Below, in pieces: positions 8,201 through 16,790 of a stretch of DNA of 64,000 nucleotides; the first letter of the stretch is position 1; each line of letters opens with the position of its first letter. The notes beneath the pieces were generated by a model. The model was given only the letters and a program-made list of their open reading frames with translations. It made no database searches and was not told the origin of the DNA. The position numbers were made by a program, and so were the translations under genes. The stretch is from CAWDLX01 sp046728155 (GTDB lineage: Bacteria; Actinomycetota; Actinomycetes; Mycobacteriales; Micromonosporaceae): NCBI GenBank assembly GCA_046728155.1, contig JBKPDY010000023.1, positions 36,496 through 100,495 of the forward strand. The letters are read 5' to 3'.

Positions 8201-8917
8201 ATGGGCGGGTGCGGGTTGGTTTACCAGTTCCTGAAGTACATCCTGGTGGGTCCGATACTGCGGCTGGTATTCCGGCCGGAGGTCGAGGGCCGGGAGCACG
8301 TGCCGCGGCGCGGTGCCGCCATCATCGCGAGCAACCACCTGTCCTTCTCTGACTCGATCTTCATGCCGCTGGTGGTTCGCCGGCGAATCACCTTCGTCGC
8401 GAAGCAGGAGTACTTCACGGGTACCGGCATCAAGGGTTTCCTCATCCGGCTCTTCTTCGTCAGCACCGGGTGCATCCCGGTCGACCGTTCGGGCGGCCAC
8501 GCGGCGCAGGCGGCGATCGACACCGGACTGCGGGTGCTCCGGTCCGGCCAGCTCTTCGGGATCTACCCGGAGGGCACCCGTTCGCCCGACGGTCGGCTGT
8601 ACCGGGGCAAGACCGGGGTCGCCCGGATGGCACTGGAGACGGGGGTACCGGTGATTCCGGTCGCGATGCTCAACTCCGACGAGATCCAGCCGCCGGGGCA
8701 CATCTGGCCCCGCCTCATGCGGCCGCGGATCCGGTTCGGTCCGCCACTGGACTTCTCCCGGTACTCGGGGCGTGCTGGCGACCGATCCGTCGAGCGGAAC
8801 GTCACCGACGAGATCATGTACGAGCTGATGACCCTGTCCGGACGCCAGTACGTGGACATGTACGCGCAGCAGGCGAAGCAGGCCGTGGCCGCCCGGGAGC
8901 TCGTTGCTACGGGGTAG
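8201..8917 (+). CDS. 1-acyl-sn-glycerol-3-phosphate acyltransferase (PlsC family)
   Basis: A 238-residue membrane-associated acyltransferase of phospholipid synthesis that transfers an acyl chain to lysophosphatidate or a related acceptor. The catalytic block NHLSFSD (NHx4D) is around residues 46-52, the acceptor-binding YPEGTRS follows near residue 125, and VPVIPVAM is the fourth conserved block. An N-terminal hydrophobic stretch (YQFLKYILVGPILRLVF) fits monotopic membrane attachment. The start ATG 8201 lacks a strong ribosome-binding site; no better in-frame option was seen. Actinobacteria carry several paralogues, so the exact acceptor is uncertain. The gene ends seven bases before the convergent cyclase gene. 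Confidence 0.92.
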   Translation: MGGCGLVYQFLKYILVGPILRLVFRPEVEGREHVPRRGAAIIASNHLSFSDSIFMPLVVRRRITFVAKQEYFTGTGIKGFLIRLFFVSTGCIPVDRSGGHAAQAAIDTGLRVLRSGQLFGIYPEGTRSPDGRLYRGKTGVARMALETGVPVIPVAMLNSDEIQPPGHIWPRLMRPRIRFGPPLDFSRYSGRAGDRSVERNVTDEIMYELMTLSGRQYVDMYAQQAKQAVAARELVATG

Positions 8918-8924
8918 TTCGTCG

Positions 8925-11900
8925 CTACCGGGTAGTACGGGCACCCTCATTGCTCGAAAACGTCAGTAGGGTGCCCCTGCTTGCACCCGGCAGTAATCCG
9001 GTGACCTCGGCCAACACGGCCTCGGCCCGGGGGTCACCGACGGCGACGAGGGCAGCCGCGGCCGCCGTGGCGGCGAGGGCACGGTCGATCGTGCTGCCGA
9101 CGGCCCGGAACCGTTCGGCGGCATCGAGGTGGTACGTCGCTGCGATCTGGTGATCGCCCCGGGCCGTCGCCAGGGCTCCGTTGATCGAGGCGAGCACCGC
9201 GCGCGACCAGGCCGTGTGGTGCGGGGTCTCAGCCAGCGCCTCCCGCAACATCAGCGCGGCGTCCTGCCCGAGCCGGGTAACGGCGTGGCCAGCGGCGCCG
9301 ATCCAGTCCGCGCTAGCGATGGTTCGCATCCGACGCCAGGTGTCGCGCAGTTCGGCGAGCAACCCCTCGCTCGTGTCGCGGTTGCCCAGCAGGGCGTGGG
9401 CGAGCGCGCCGTGCGCCAGTGCCGTCCAGGTTGTCCGCCAGAACCCGCTGCTCCGGGCGTCGGCGATCGCCCGGTCGACGTCGGTCAGGGCGCCGTCGGA
9501 GTCGCCGCGCAGGGCCCGCAGCCACGCCCGTACGGCCCGAAGTTGCGGGTCAGCGTCGCCGGAGGACGTGCCGTCGAGAAGCTCGTCGGTGAGGGCGAGG
9601 AACCGATCCCAATCACCGACTCCAAGTGCGATCCGCGCGTCGTAGCCGGGCCCCTTCTCCGCAGTCTCGTCCGACCCTGGCGGCAGTACCGTCATGGCGG
9701 CGTGCCCGGCGTCGTCCTCCGCGAGGAGTGACTCGGCCATCGTCCGGTCGCCCTCTTCACGAAGTGCCTGCGCGACCGCGAGCCTGGCCCGGCGCAGGCT
9801 CGGCAGGTGGTGGGCACGGCAGAAGTCCAGCGCCGCCTTCAGCTCCGCGAGCGCATCAGGGTCGCCGGCCTGGAAGCGGCACATCCCGAGCGTGATGCGG
9901 GCGCCGGCGCGAAGCTCGACCAGGCCGAGGCGTTCGGCAATGTCGACGGCAATGGCGGTGGCTCCAATCGCTGGAGCGTGCTCGTAGTTGAGCATGTGCA
10001 GGCGGCCTAGTTCGGCGTAGGCCACGGCCTTCTCCGGCGTGTCGGGCCAGTTGTCGAACAGCTCGACGGCCCGGTCCAGGCAGCGCAGCGCGTCGGTCCG
10101 GTCGGCGCGCAGCCAGCTGACCCGACCGAGCACCGTCCACGCCCGGGCGGCGCCGCCGTAGTCACCGGCCCGGTAGAGAAGCGTCGCAAGCTCCGCCAGC
10201 CGGGCTCGGCCCGATCCGGCCAGGAACTCCGCTGTCGCATGGTGGAAGGCGAGCTCCAGCGCGAGCAGTTCGACGCCGTACCGGTCGGCGTCGCCATCAG
10301 GGTCGGCGGGGGAGCCGGCGATGAGCTCGTCCGCCCGGGCCACCAGCGCGGCGGCGGCGTCGTGAGCGTTGAGTAGCACGGCCCGCTGCGCCGCGTACCG
10401 CAGCGCGGCCAGGGCGGGTCGAGCGTACGGACGGGTGTCGTGGCCCAGTGCGCGGGCGGTCTCATGCGCGGTGTACCGGTGGTGGGCGACCAGCTCGGCC
10501 AGGTCGCTGCCGCGACTGTCCACATGCGAGTCCAACCAGTCCGCAGTACGCACATGTCGGGCGACCCGCTCGACGCGTGGGATGCGTTCGTAGCACACGT
10601 CGCTGACCAGGACGTGCCGGAACCGGTACTCGGGCTCGCCGGCCATCGTCGAGTCGGGCTGTTCCTGCACGAGGTCGCGCTGGGCGAGCATACGAAGCGA
10701 CCGGTCGACGACGTCGACGCCAGCACCGAGCGCTGCGGCCACGGCGCCAGGCCAGAACCTAGGTCCCACGACCGCGGCGGCCTGTAGGACGCCGCGCTCG
10801 CCCGCGTCGAGCAGGTCGATCCGGTTGGCGATGACGGCGTGGACGCTGTCCGGCATCGGCAGCTCGGCGCTCGACTCCATGACCCAGCGCTTGTCGGCCT
10901 GCCGAAGCGTGCCCCGTTCGACGAGCATCCGCCCGTACTCGTGGGCGTAGAGCGGCATCCCATCGGCCAGCTCGACCAGTGATCGCAGCAGTTCTGGCGG
11001 AAACGTGGCCTGCCCGAACATCTGGGCGTACATCGTGGCGATGTGCTCGTCCCGCAGCGGTCTGAGCGAGATGGCGAGCACGCCGGCGATCCCACCGGTC
11101 CAGCCGGGCTCACGATCGACCAGTTCGGGCCGGGCTGTGCAGACGACGAGCAGCGGGACATCCCGCATGGTCGCCCCGATCAACTCGACGAAGCCCAACA
11201 TGCGATCGTCGGCCCAGTGCAGGTCTTCGAAGACCAGCACGGTCGGGCCGCGGACGGCCAACGCCAGCAGGAAGCGTCGCCAGGCGGACTCAGCGTCCTC
11301 GGTGGACAATGGGGAGCCGGGGAGGCCGAGCAGCGGACGCAGCGCGTCGGAGACCCGGGCGGACTCGCCGGCAGGCATCAGGTCCTGTAGCGCCGCGTCC
11401 AGCCGATCCCGGGCGGCGTCCGGCGCATCGGTGGCCAGCACGCCCGCCTGTGCGCGCACGACATCGGCGAGCGCCGCGTACGCGACGTTCTCCCCGAACG
11501 GCGGGCACCGGCCACTGCGCCAGCAGACCTGGACATCGATGAGCTGGCTCGCGTGGTGGTAGAGCTCGCGTACCAGCCTGCTCTTCCCGATGCCGGCTGG
11601 GCCCAGGACGGCTACCAACCTCGGAGTCCGCTCCCGGATGACGTGGTGCAGCGCGCTGGTGAGCAGGCCCAGCTCGTGGTCGCGTCCGACCATCGGAACG
11701 GTGTCGGGCTCCTCGACCGCCTGCCGCTGAACCCGGGCGAGAGCGAGCCAGACCTCGGACGGTGTGGTCCGTCCCCGGAGAGTCAACGGCGACTGAGGCA
11801 CGTACCGGATCTCGGTGCGGGTGGCCGCGTGGGTCGCCGCGTCCACCAGTACGCCGCCGGATGGAGCCTCCAACTGCAATCGCGATGCCGTGTTGACCAC

Positions 11901-12452
11901 ATCGCCGGCCACGATGGCCTGCCCACCGTCGCGTGCGGCCGCCACATCGACCAGCGCCTCACCGGTGGCGATGCCGACCCGGAACGTCCAGCCTTCGCCC
12001 TCGTCCCGGACGAACGCGCGCTGAAGATCCAGGCCGGCGCTCACACAGCGGACAGCGTCGGTCTCCGTCGCGACCGGTGCGCCGAAGAGCACCATCGCCG
12101 CGTCCCCGGCGAACTTCTCCACCACGCCGCCGTACTGTCGCACCACTCGCCGAATTGTCGTGAAGAAGTCGGCCTGGTGAGCCCGGACGTTCTCCGGATC
12201 GGACCGCTCCGCGATCGTGGTCGAGCCGACAGCGTCCATGAACAGGACGCTGATACGCCGTCGCTCCTCCCGAACGGGGGCGATCCGGGCATCGCGCAAC
12301 TGATGTCCGCAGCCGGTGCAGAACGAGAGGTCCGGCGGCTGAGTGCGTCCGCACCGCGGACAGCTGACCGTGATCGGGGTTCCGCACCAGCCGCAGAAGC
12401 GGTCATCCGGCCCGGCGGGCCGGCTGCAGGTGGGGCAGGCCGGACTGGAGAT
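8925..12452 (-). CDS. Zinc-ribbon adenylate cyclase / AAA ATPase regulator
   Basis: About 1175 residues from the proposed ATC start (1124 from the first conventional start, TTG 12299). Order: two zinc ribbons (CPTC...CGWC and CPRC...CTGC), a class III nucleotide cyclase domain (LFMDAVGST and EKFAGD carrying the two metal Asp and substrate Lys; GDVVNTASRL carrying the transition-state Asn/Arg), an AAA/NACHT-like NTPase (Walker A GPAGIGKS, hhhhE-DLHWAD), then a TPR-like helical C-terminus. The cyclase residues look intact, so cAMP synthesis is plausible. The zinc ribbons are in frame but no ATG, GTG, TTG or CTG lies upstream before a stop; GGAGG sits seven bases before ATC 12452. It is followed upstream by a Crp-type gene on the same strand. 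Confidence 0.8.
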   Translation of the reverse strand: MSSPACPTCSRPAGPDDRFCGWCGTPITVSCPRCGRTQPPDLSFCTGCGHQLRDARIAPVREERRRISVLFMDAVGSTTIAERSDPENVRAHQADFFTTIRRVVRQYGGVVEKFAGDAAMVLFGAPVATETDAVRCVSAGLDLQRAFVRDEGEGWTFRVGIATGEALVDVAAARDGGQAIVAGDVVNTASRLQLEAPSGGVLVDAATHAATRTEIRYVPQSPLTLRGRTTPSEVWLALARVQRQAVEEPDTVPMVGRDHELGLLTSALHHVIRERTPRLVAVLGPAGIGKSRLVRELYHHASQLIDVQVCWRSGRCPPFGENVAYAALADVVRAQAGVLATDAPDAARDRLDAALQDLMPAGESARVSDALRPLLGLPGSPLSTEDAESAWRRFLLALAVRGPTVLVFEDLHWADDRMLGFVELIGATMRDVPLLVVCTARPELVDREPGWTGGIAGVLAISLRPLRDEHIATMYAQMFGQATFPPELLRSLVELADGMPLYAHEYGRMLVERGTLRQADKRWVMESSAELPMPDSVHAVIANRIDLLDAGERGVLQAAAVVGPRFWPGAVAAALGAGVDVVDRSLRMLAQRDLVQEQPDSTMAGEPEYRFRHVLVSDVCYERIPRVERVARHVRTADWLDSHVDSRGSDLAELVAHHRYTAHETARALGHDTRPYARPALAALRYAAQRAVLLNAHDAAAALVARADELIAGSPADPDGDADRYGVELLALELAFHHATAEFLAGSGRARLAELATLLYRAGDYGGAARAWTVLGRVSWLRADRTDALRCLDRAVELFDNWPDTPEKAVAYAELGRLHMLNYEHAPAIGATAIAVDIAERLGLVELRAGARITLGMCRFQAGDPDALAELKAALDFCRAHHLPSLRRARLAVAQALREEGDRTMAESLLAEDDAGHAAMTVLPPGSDETAEKGPGYDARIALGVGDWDRFLALTDELLDGTSSGDADPQLRAVRAWLRALRGDSDGALTDVDRAIADARSSGFWRTTWTALAHGALAHALLGNRDTSEGLLAELRDTWRRMRTIASADWIGAAGHAVTRLGQDAALMLREALAETPHHTAWSRAVLASINGALATARGDHQIAATYHLDAAERFRAVGSTIDRALAATAAAAALVAVGDPRAEAVLAEVTGLLPGASRGTLLTFSSNEGARTTR

Positions 12453-12555
12453 GGTGCAGCCTCCGCGAACCTCGAGCGCTTCGTGTCCTCGCCGTATGGT
12501 GGCATGGACGCACCACGACGGTCCGCTCCCCCGTTTGCCCGAGCAGTTTGCGGGC

Positions 12556-13248
12556 TCAGCGGTCGGTCATGCCCGCCCGTCGGCGCAGTGCCGCAAGGTC
12601 GGTGACCACGATTCGGCGGCCCTCCGTCCGCAACCAACCACGGCTGGCGAACGAGCCGATGGCCTGGTTCACGCTCTGGCGGGAGCCGCCGGCCATCTCC
12701 GCGAGCTGGCTCTGGTTCAGCTCTATCGTCACCATCGGCGCGGTCGAATCGCCGGCGAGGCGGACCAGCGTTTTCGCCACCCGACCGGGCAGGTCGAGGA
12801 AGACGTGGTCGGCGTTCTGCTCGGTCAACCGCCGGATCAGGCTGCCCAGGGACCGCATCACGGCGTCGAGCAGGCGCGGGCTCGCATGAACCAGTTCGAT
12901 GAACGCCGCCCGCGAAAGTGCCAGCGCCGAGGTGTCCTCGATCGCCTCGGCCGAGAGTGACCTGGGCGAACCGTCGAGCAGGGAGACCTCGCCCAGCACG
13001 TCGGGCGGGCGGAGGACGGACAGCACGGCGCGCTCGCCTGTTGGTGCCGTTCGAAAGACCGCTACGGCGCCGCGGCGCAGGATGATGAGTGATTCGCCCG
13101 GATCGCCCTCGACGAAGAGGATCTGGCCCTTCCGGTACGAGCGGGGCACCGCTGCCGCGGCGACCCGCTGCCGAGCCTCTGGCTCCAGACCGGCGAACAT
13201 GTCCACTCCGGCGAGTGCGTCGCTAGCTTCGGTCACACGTACGTCCAC
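12556..13248 (-). CDS. Crp/Fnr-family transcriptional regulator
   Basis: A 230-residue regulator with an N-terminal cyclic-nucleotide-binding beta-roll (GDPGESLIILRRGAVAVF; then GEVSLLDGSPRS, close to the cAMP phosphate-binding cassette) and a C-terminal Crp-type winged helix with the recognition segment TIELNQSQLAEMAGGSRQSVNQAI. The cassette keeps Arg and Ser at the phosphate contacts, so cyclic-nucleotide binding is plausible. It lies about 100 bases upstream of, and on the same strand as, the adenylate-cyclase gene, which makes a local cAMP maker/sensor pair an attractive inference. GTG 13248 is the assigned start; a GTG twelve bases downstream is also possible. Confidence 0.88.
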   Translation of the reverse strand: MDVRVTEASDALAGVDMFAGLEPEARQRVAAAAVPRSYRKGQILFVEGDPGESLIILRRGAVAVFRTAPTGERAVLSVLRPPDVLGEVSLLDGSPRSLSAEAIEDTSALALSRAAFIELVHASPRLLDAVMRSLGSLIRRLTEQNADHVFLDLPGRVAKTLVRLAGDSTAPMVTIELNQSQLAEMAGGSRQSVNQAIGSFASRGWLRTEGRRIVVTDLAALRRRAGMTDR

Positions 13249-13594
13249 GACCTCCCCCTCCCCACTGACCCCGCGGCGGTGTCGTCATGTTTACACCTTC
13301 GGCTCACCCGCGCGATACCGGGTGGAACCTGGCGTCACCCTATTGCTCCCTTCGCGTGCGCCCCGGACACCACGCGGGGCTACTCCAGCATCAATGGGTC
13401 GATCCGGAGGGGCCACCATCCGTTCCTCCATCCGGATGATCATCTACTGACCACGGATGATCGTCGCCGTCCGAACGAACGCACCTGCTGAGGGCGCATC
13501 TGTTCGGACACTCCCGGTCATGCCCAGGGGCCGCTGCACCCGATGCGCCTCCCTCGTGTCCGGAGCGGTCCACCGTCCGCGATGATGGTCCGCG
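13249..13594. other. Divergent intergenic region, no feature seen
   Basis: About 346 bases between the divergent Crp-type gene and the RNase AS-like gene. It should carry both promoters. I saw no convincing hairpin terminator, riboswitch, repeat or small gene here; the Crp gene may regulate itself from this stretch but no clear TGTGA-N6-TCACA site is visible. Confidence 0.5.
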
Positions 13595-14086
13595 ATGGTC
13601 TACCGGTACTTCTACGATTGCGAGTTCATCGAGGACGGACGCCTCATCGATCTGGTCTCGATCGGAGTCGTCGACGAGTTCGGCCGCGAGTTCTACGCGG
13701 TGTCGACAGAGTTCGATGACCGAAACGCGGTCGCGTGGGTCCGGCGAAATGTTCTCGAACAGTTGCCGTCGCCGGGGGACCCGGCGTGGCGCTCGCGGAG
13801 CCGGATCCGAGACGATCTGTACACGTTCCTCACCGAGCCGCTCCATGACGAGGCCGAGCTGGAAATGTGGGCGTGGTATGCGGCGTACGACCATGTGGTG
13901 CTGGCCCAGCTGTGGGGGGCCATGCCGGCGCTACCCCGGGACATTCCCCGTTTCACCAAGGATCTCCGCCAGCTCTGGGACGACCGCGGCCGGCCACAGT
14001 TGCCGGTGGCGGAGGCCAAGCGCCATGACGCGCTCGTGGACGCGCGGCACAATCTCGCCCGTTGGCGGGCACTACAGTCAACCTGA
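13595..14086 (+). CDS. RNase AS-like 3'-5' exoribonuclease (DEDD fold)
   Basis: A 163-residue DEDD-family exonuclease. FYDCEFIEDG supplies the first Asp and Glu, AAYDHVVL the second Asp, and HDALVDARHN the last His/Asp pair, as in polyadenylate-specific RNase AS of mycobacteria (Rv2179c), which trims poly(A) RNA 3' ends. The length matches that family. In M. tuberculosis the homologue sits next to aroG, and aroG is present here at 20271 in the same broader neighbourhood. ATG 13595 is used; there is only a modest upstream ribosome-binding site. Confidence 0.88.
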   Translation: MVYRYFYDCEFIEDGRLIDLVSIGVVDEFGREFYAVSTEFDDRNAVAWVRRNVLEQLPSPGDPAWRSRSRIRDDLYTFLTEPLHDEAELEMWAWYAAYDHVVLAQLWGAMPALPRDIPRFTKDLRQLWDDRGRPQLPVAEAKRHDALVDARHNLARWRALQST

Positions 14087-14307
14087 TCTCGAGGCCGACA
14101 TGTGAACGCCCGTTTAGGCTGGCTGCGGGTGTGTGGTTGACTCGCCCGGCCAGTCCGGACCGGATAAAGTGCGCATGCGGCCCGCCCCGGGCTGGCAATG
14201 GTGCCGGCGGTGACTGCACCGAACCCGGGGGCTCCTGCGGCGACTCTGCGCCGGGCCGATTTTCTCGCGCCGGGGCCCGCCGCACGACATGGAGGAACGA
14301 GCACAAG

Positions 14308-15336
14308 ATGCGAATCGGAGTGCTGACCGGTGGCGGCGACTGCCCTGGTCTCAACGCGGTGATCCGCGCTGTGGTCCGCAAGGGCGTCACGTCGTACGAC
14401 CACGAGTTCATTGGCTTCCGGGATGGCTGGCGTGGCCCGTTGGACGGGTTGAGCGTCGCGCTGGGCGTCCGGGAGGTCCGCGGCATCCTCCCGCGCGGTG
14501 GGACGATCCTCGGCTCGTCCCGTACAAACCCGTTCAAGATCGACGGCGGGGTCGAACGGATCCAGAGCAATCTGGTCGAGCTGGGTATCGACGCGCTCGT
14601 CGCCATCGGCGGCGAGGACACTCTCGGGGTGGCGACGAGGCTCTTCGATCTCGGTGTCCACGTGGTCGGCGTACCGAAGACGATCGACAACGATCTCAGC
14701 GCCACGGACTACACGTTCGGGTTCGACACCGCCGTGAACATCGCGATGGAGGCGATCGACCGGCTGCACACGACAGCCGAGTCGCACCACCGGACGCTCG
14801 TGGTCGAGGTGATGGGACGCCACGCCGGCTGGATCGCGTTGCACGCCGGACTGGCCGGTGGCGCGAACGTGATTCTGCTGCCGGAGCGCAACTTCGATGT
14901 TGACCAGGTCGCCGGGTATGTGGAGAAGCGCTTCCAGCACCAGTACGCACCGATCGTCGTCGTCGCCGAGGGAGCCCAGCCCATGGGCGGCGAGATGGTC
15001 CTGCACAGCCAGGAGTTGGACTCGTTCGGTCATGTCCGGTTCGGGGGGATCGGGCAGTGGCTCGCCGAACAACTGCAGGCGAAGACCGGCAAGGAGGCGC
15101 GGACGGTCGTGCTCGGGCACATCCAGCGCGGCGGCACCCCGACCGCGTTCGACCGGGTGCTGGCGACCCGGTTCGGCCTGCACGCCATCGACGCCGTTCA
15201 CGAGGGAGACTGGGGGACGATGATGGCGCTGCGGGGCACCGACATCATCAGGGTGCCTCTGGTCGAGGGCACGAGGGAACTTAAGACGGTGCCGATCGAG
15301 CGGTACACGGAGGCCGAGGTGTTCTTCGGCAACTGA
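14308..15336 (+). CDS. pfp: 6-phosphofructokinase, PPi-dependent type
   Basis: A 342-residue phosphofructokinase. TGGGDCPGLN binds the nucleotide or PPi, PKTIDND holds the catalytic Asp, and MGRHAGW and GHIQRGG are the sugar-phosphate motifs. Residue 104 is Asp (GGED, codon at 14617) and residue 124 is Lys (PKTIDND, codon at 14677). In this family Gly104/Gly124 mark ATP use, whereas Asp104/Lys124 mark PPi use, as in the Amycolatopsis methanolica enzyme. So this is predicted to be a reversible pyrophosphate-fructose-6-phosphate 1-phosphotransferase. ATG 14308 is chosen, with GGAGGA (14291-14296) eleven bases upstream; longer in-frame starts read through non-coding-like sequence. Confidence 0.9.
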   Translation: MRIGVLTGGGDCPGLNAVIRAVVRKGVTSYDHEFIGFRDGWRGPLDGLSVALGVREVRGILPRGGTILGSSRTNPFKIDGGVERIQSNLVELGIDALVAIGGEDTLGVATRLFDLGVHVVGVPKTIDNDLSATDYTFGFDTAVNIAMEAIDRLHTTAESHHRTLVVEVMGRHAGWIALHAGLAGGANVILLPERNFDVDQVAGYVEKRFQHQYAPIVVVAEGAQPMGGEMVLHSQELDSFGHVRFGGIGQWLAEQLQAKTGKEARTVVLGHIQRGGTPTAFDRVLATRFGLHAIDAVHEGDWGTMMALRGTDIIRVPLVEGTRELKTVPIERYTEAEVFFGN

Positions 15337-15402
15337 GGAAACTTGCGGCACATTGGACGGCCGTCTGCTACCCGGCGGGCGACCACCGCGAAAGGAGACG
15401 CC

Positions 15403-16209
15403 ATGCCCACCATCGCGGTGATCGGCGCCGGGATGATCGGCGAGACCCTGATCTCCGGCCTAATCCGGTCCGGACACCCGAAAGAGGACCTCATCGCCAC
15501 CGAGCGCCGGCTGGAACGTGGCAAGGAACTGGCTGACCGGTACGGCATCAGGGTGGTCGACAACGAGGTGGCCGCGGCCGAGGCGGACGTCCTCACGATC
15601 GCGGTCAAGCCACAGGACGCGGCCGCTCTCATGGCCGAACTTGGCCCGAAGGTGCCGCCCGGAAAGCTGGTCATTTCGATCTGTGCGGGTCTGCCGATCT
15701 CCTTCTTCGCCAGGTTCCTGGCCGACGGCGCCCCGCTCGTACGGGTCATGACGAACACCCCGGCGCTGGTCGATGAGGCGATGACCGCCATCTCGGCCGG
15801 TCCGCACGCTACCGCCGAGCACCTCGCGCTGGCCGAGTCGATCTTCTCGCCGCTCGGCCGCACTCTGCAGCTGCCCGAGTCCCAACAGGATGCCGTGACC
15901 GCGCTCTCGGGGTCGGGGCCGGCGTACTTCTACTTCCTCGTCGAGGCGATGACCGACGCTGGCATCCTGCTTGGCCTGCCGCGGCAGGTCGCGCACGACC
16001 TCATCGTGCAGACCGCGATCGGTTCTGCAATCATGCTGCGCGACTCCGGCGAGCATCCGGTGAAGCTGCGGGAAGCGGTCACCTCGCCGGCCGGCACCAC
16101 CATCTCCGCCATTAGAGAGTTGGAGAACCACGGCGTGCGCGCTGCTCTGCTCGCGGCATTGGAGGCGGCTCGCGACCGGGCCCGGGAACTGGCCGAGCAG
16201 AACGCGTGA
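15403..16209 (+). CDS. proC: Pyrroline-5-carboxylate reductase
   Basis: A 268-residue NAD(P)H-dependent reductase catalysing the last step of proline synthesis. The Rossmann motif VIGAGMIGETL is at residues 5-15, IAVKPQD follows near residue 67, and the C-terminal signature contains ALSGSGPAYFY and TSPAGTT, all characteristic of ProC. ATG 15403 has AAAGGAG six bases upstream (15391-15397). The stop overlaps the next gene (GTGATG at 16206-16211), so DUF2203 is co-translated. The length equals that of the family. Confidence 0.96.
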   Translation: MPTIAVIGAGMIGETLISGLIRSGHPKEDLIATERRLERGKELADRYGIRVVDNEVAAAEADVLTIAVKPQDAAALMAELGPKVPPGKLVISICAGLPISFFARFLADGAPLVRVMTNTPALVDEAMTAISAGPHATAEHLALAESIFSPLGRTLQLPESQQDAVTALSGSGPAYFYFLVEAMTDAGILLGLPRQVAHDLIVQTAIGSAIMLRDSGEHPVKLREAVTSPAGTTISAIRELENHGVRAALLAALEAARDRARELAEQNA

Positions 16210-16577
16210 TGGCTGAGGCTGATCGGCCCCGCACGCTGGCTGAGGCCAGGGCGGAGCTCGGTGCCCTACGGCCGCGGATCTCCGACTTCCTCGCCGCCCG
16301 AGCCGATCTTGCCGAGCTCCGCGCGGACCTGTCGGAGTACGGCGTCAGCCCGCTGGGGGCGTTGGCCGACGCCAAGGCGCTTGAGGCGCGGCTGTACTCC
16401 GATCTGGAGCACTTCGGCGCCGAAGGAGTTCAGGTGAAGGGCTTCGCGCCGCTGCTGCTGGACTTCCCGGGCGAACGCGATGGCGTACCGGTGCTGTGGT
16501 GCTGGCTCGAAGGCGACGACGACATCGTGTGGTACCACCGGCTCGACACCGGCTTTGCCGGTCGCCGGCGGGCGTGA
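16209..16577 (+). CDS. DUF2203-family protein
   Basis: A 122-residue protein recognisable as DUF2203: an N-terminal helical region rich in Ala, Glu and Arg, then VQVKGFAPLLLDFPGERDGVPVLWCWLEGDDDI and a closing WYHRLDTGFAGRR, which is the most conserved part of the family. No catalytic role is known. It begins on TGATG overlapping the proC stop, indicating translational coupling; GTG 16206 is an alternative start. The sequence contains no transmembrane segment or signal peptide. Confidence 0.82.
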   Translation: MAEADRPRTLAEARAELGALRPRISDFLAARADLAELRADLSEYGVSPLGALADAKALEARLYSDLEHFGAEGVQVKGFAPLLLDFPGERDGVPVLWCWLEGDDDIVWYHRLDTGFAGRRRA

Positions 16578-16790
16578 ACGCATCACCGGTACGCCCCTGA
16601 CCTGCGTCGACGGCCATCCATTTAGCACGATCTTCGCCTCTTTGTCGGATGTTGGTCGTTGTTTCTCATTGGGACGTGGATCAACGAGTGACAGGGCGAC
16701 ACCGTGATCATGGATTCATCCAAATCGGCCGCTGCGGAGCCTGGGCCGGGCGAAGCGATCGTGCCATCCCAGTCCCCGCGGGGAGATGCA

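Noticed and set aside
14137..14170. Promoter of pfp at TTGACT...ATAAAGT
   Set aside because: The -35 is good but the spacing to any -10-like hexamer is 19-22 bases, so I cannot support it.
13693..15351. 552-codon minus-strand frame opposite RNase AS and PFK
   Set aside because: Opposite strand of recognised enzymes, with low-complexity Arg/Asp-rich translation.
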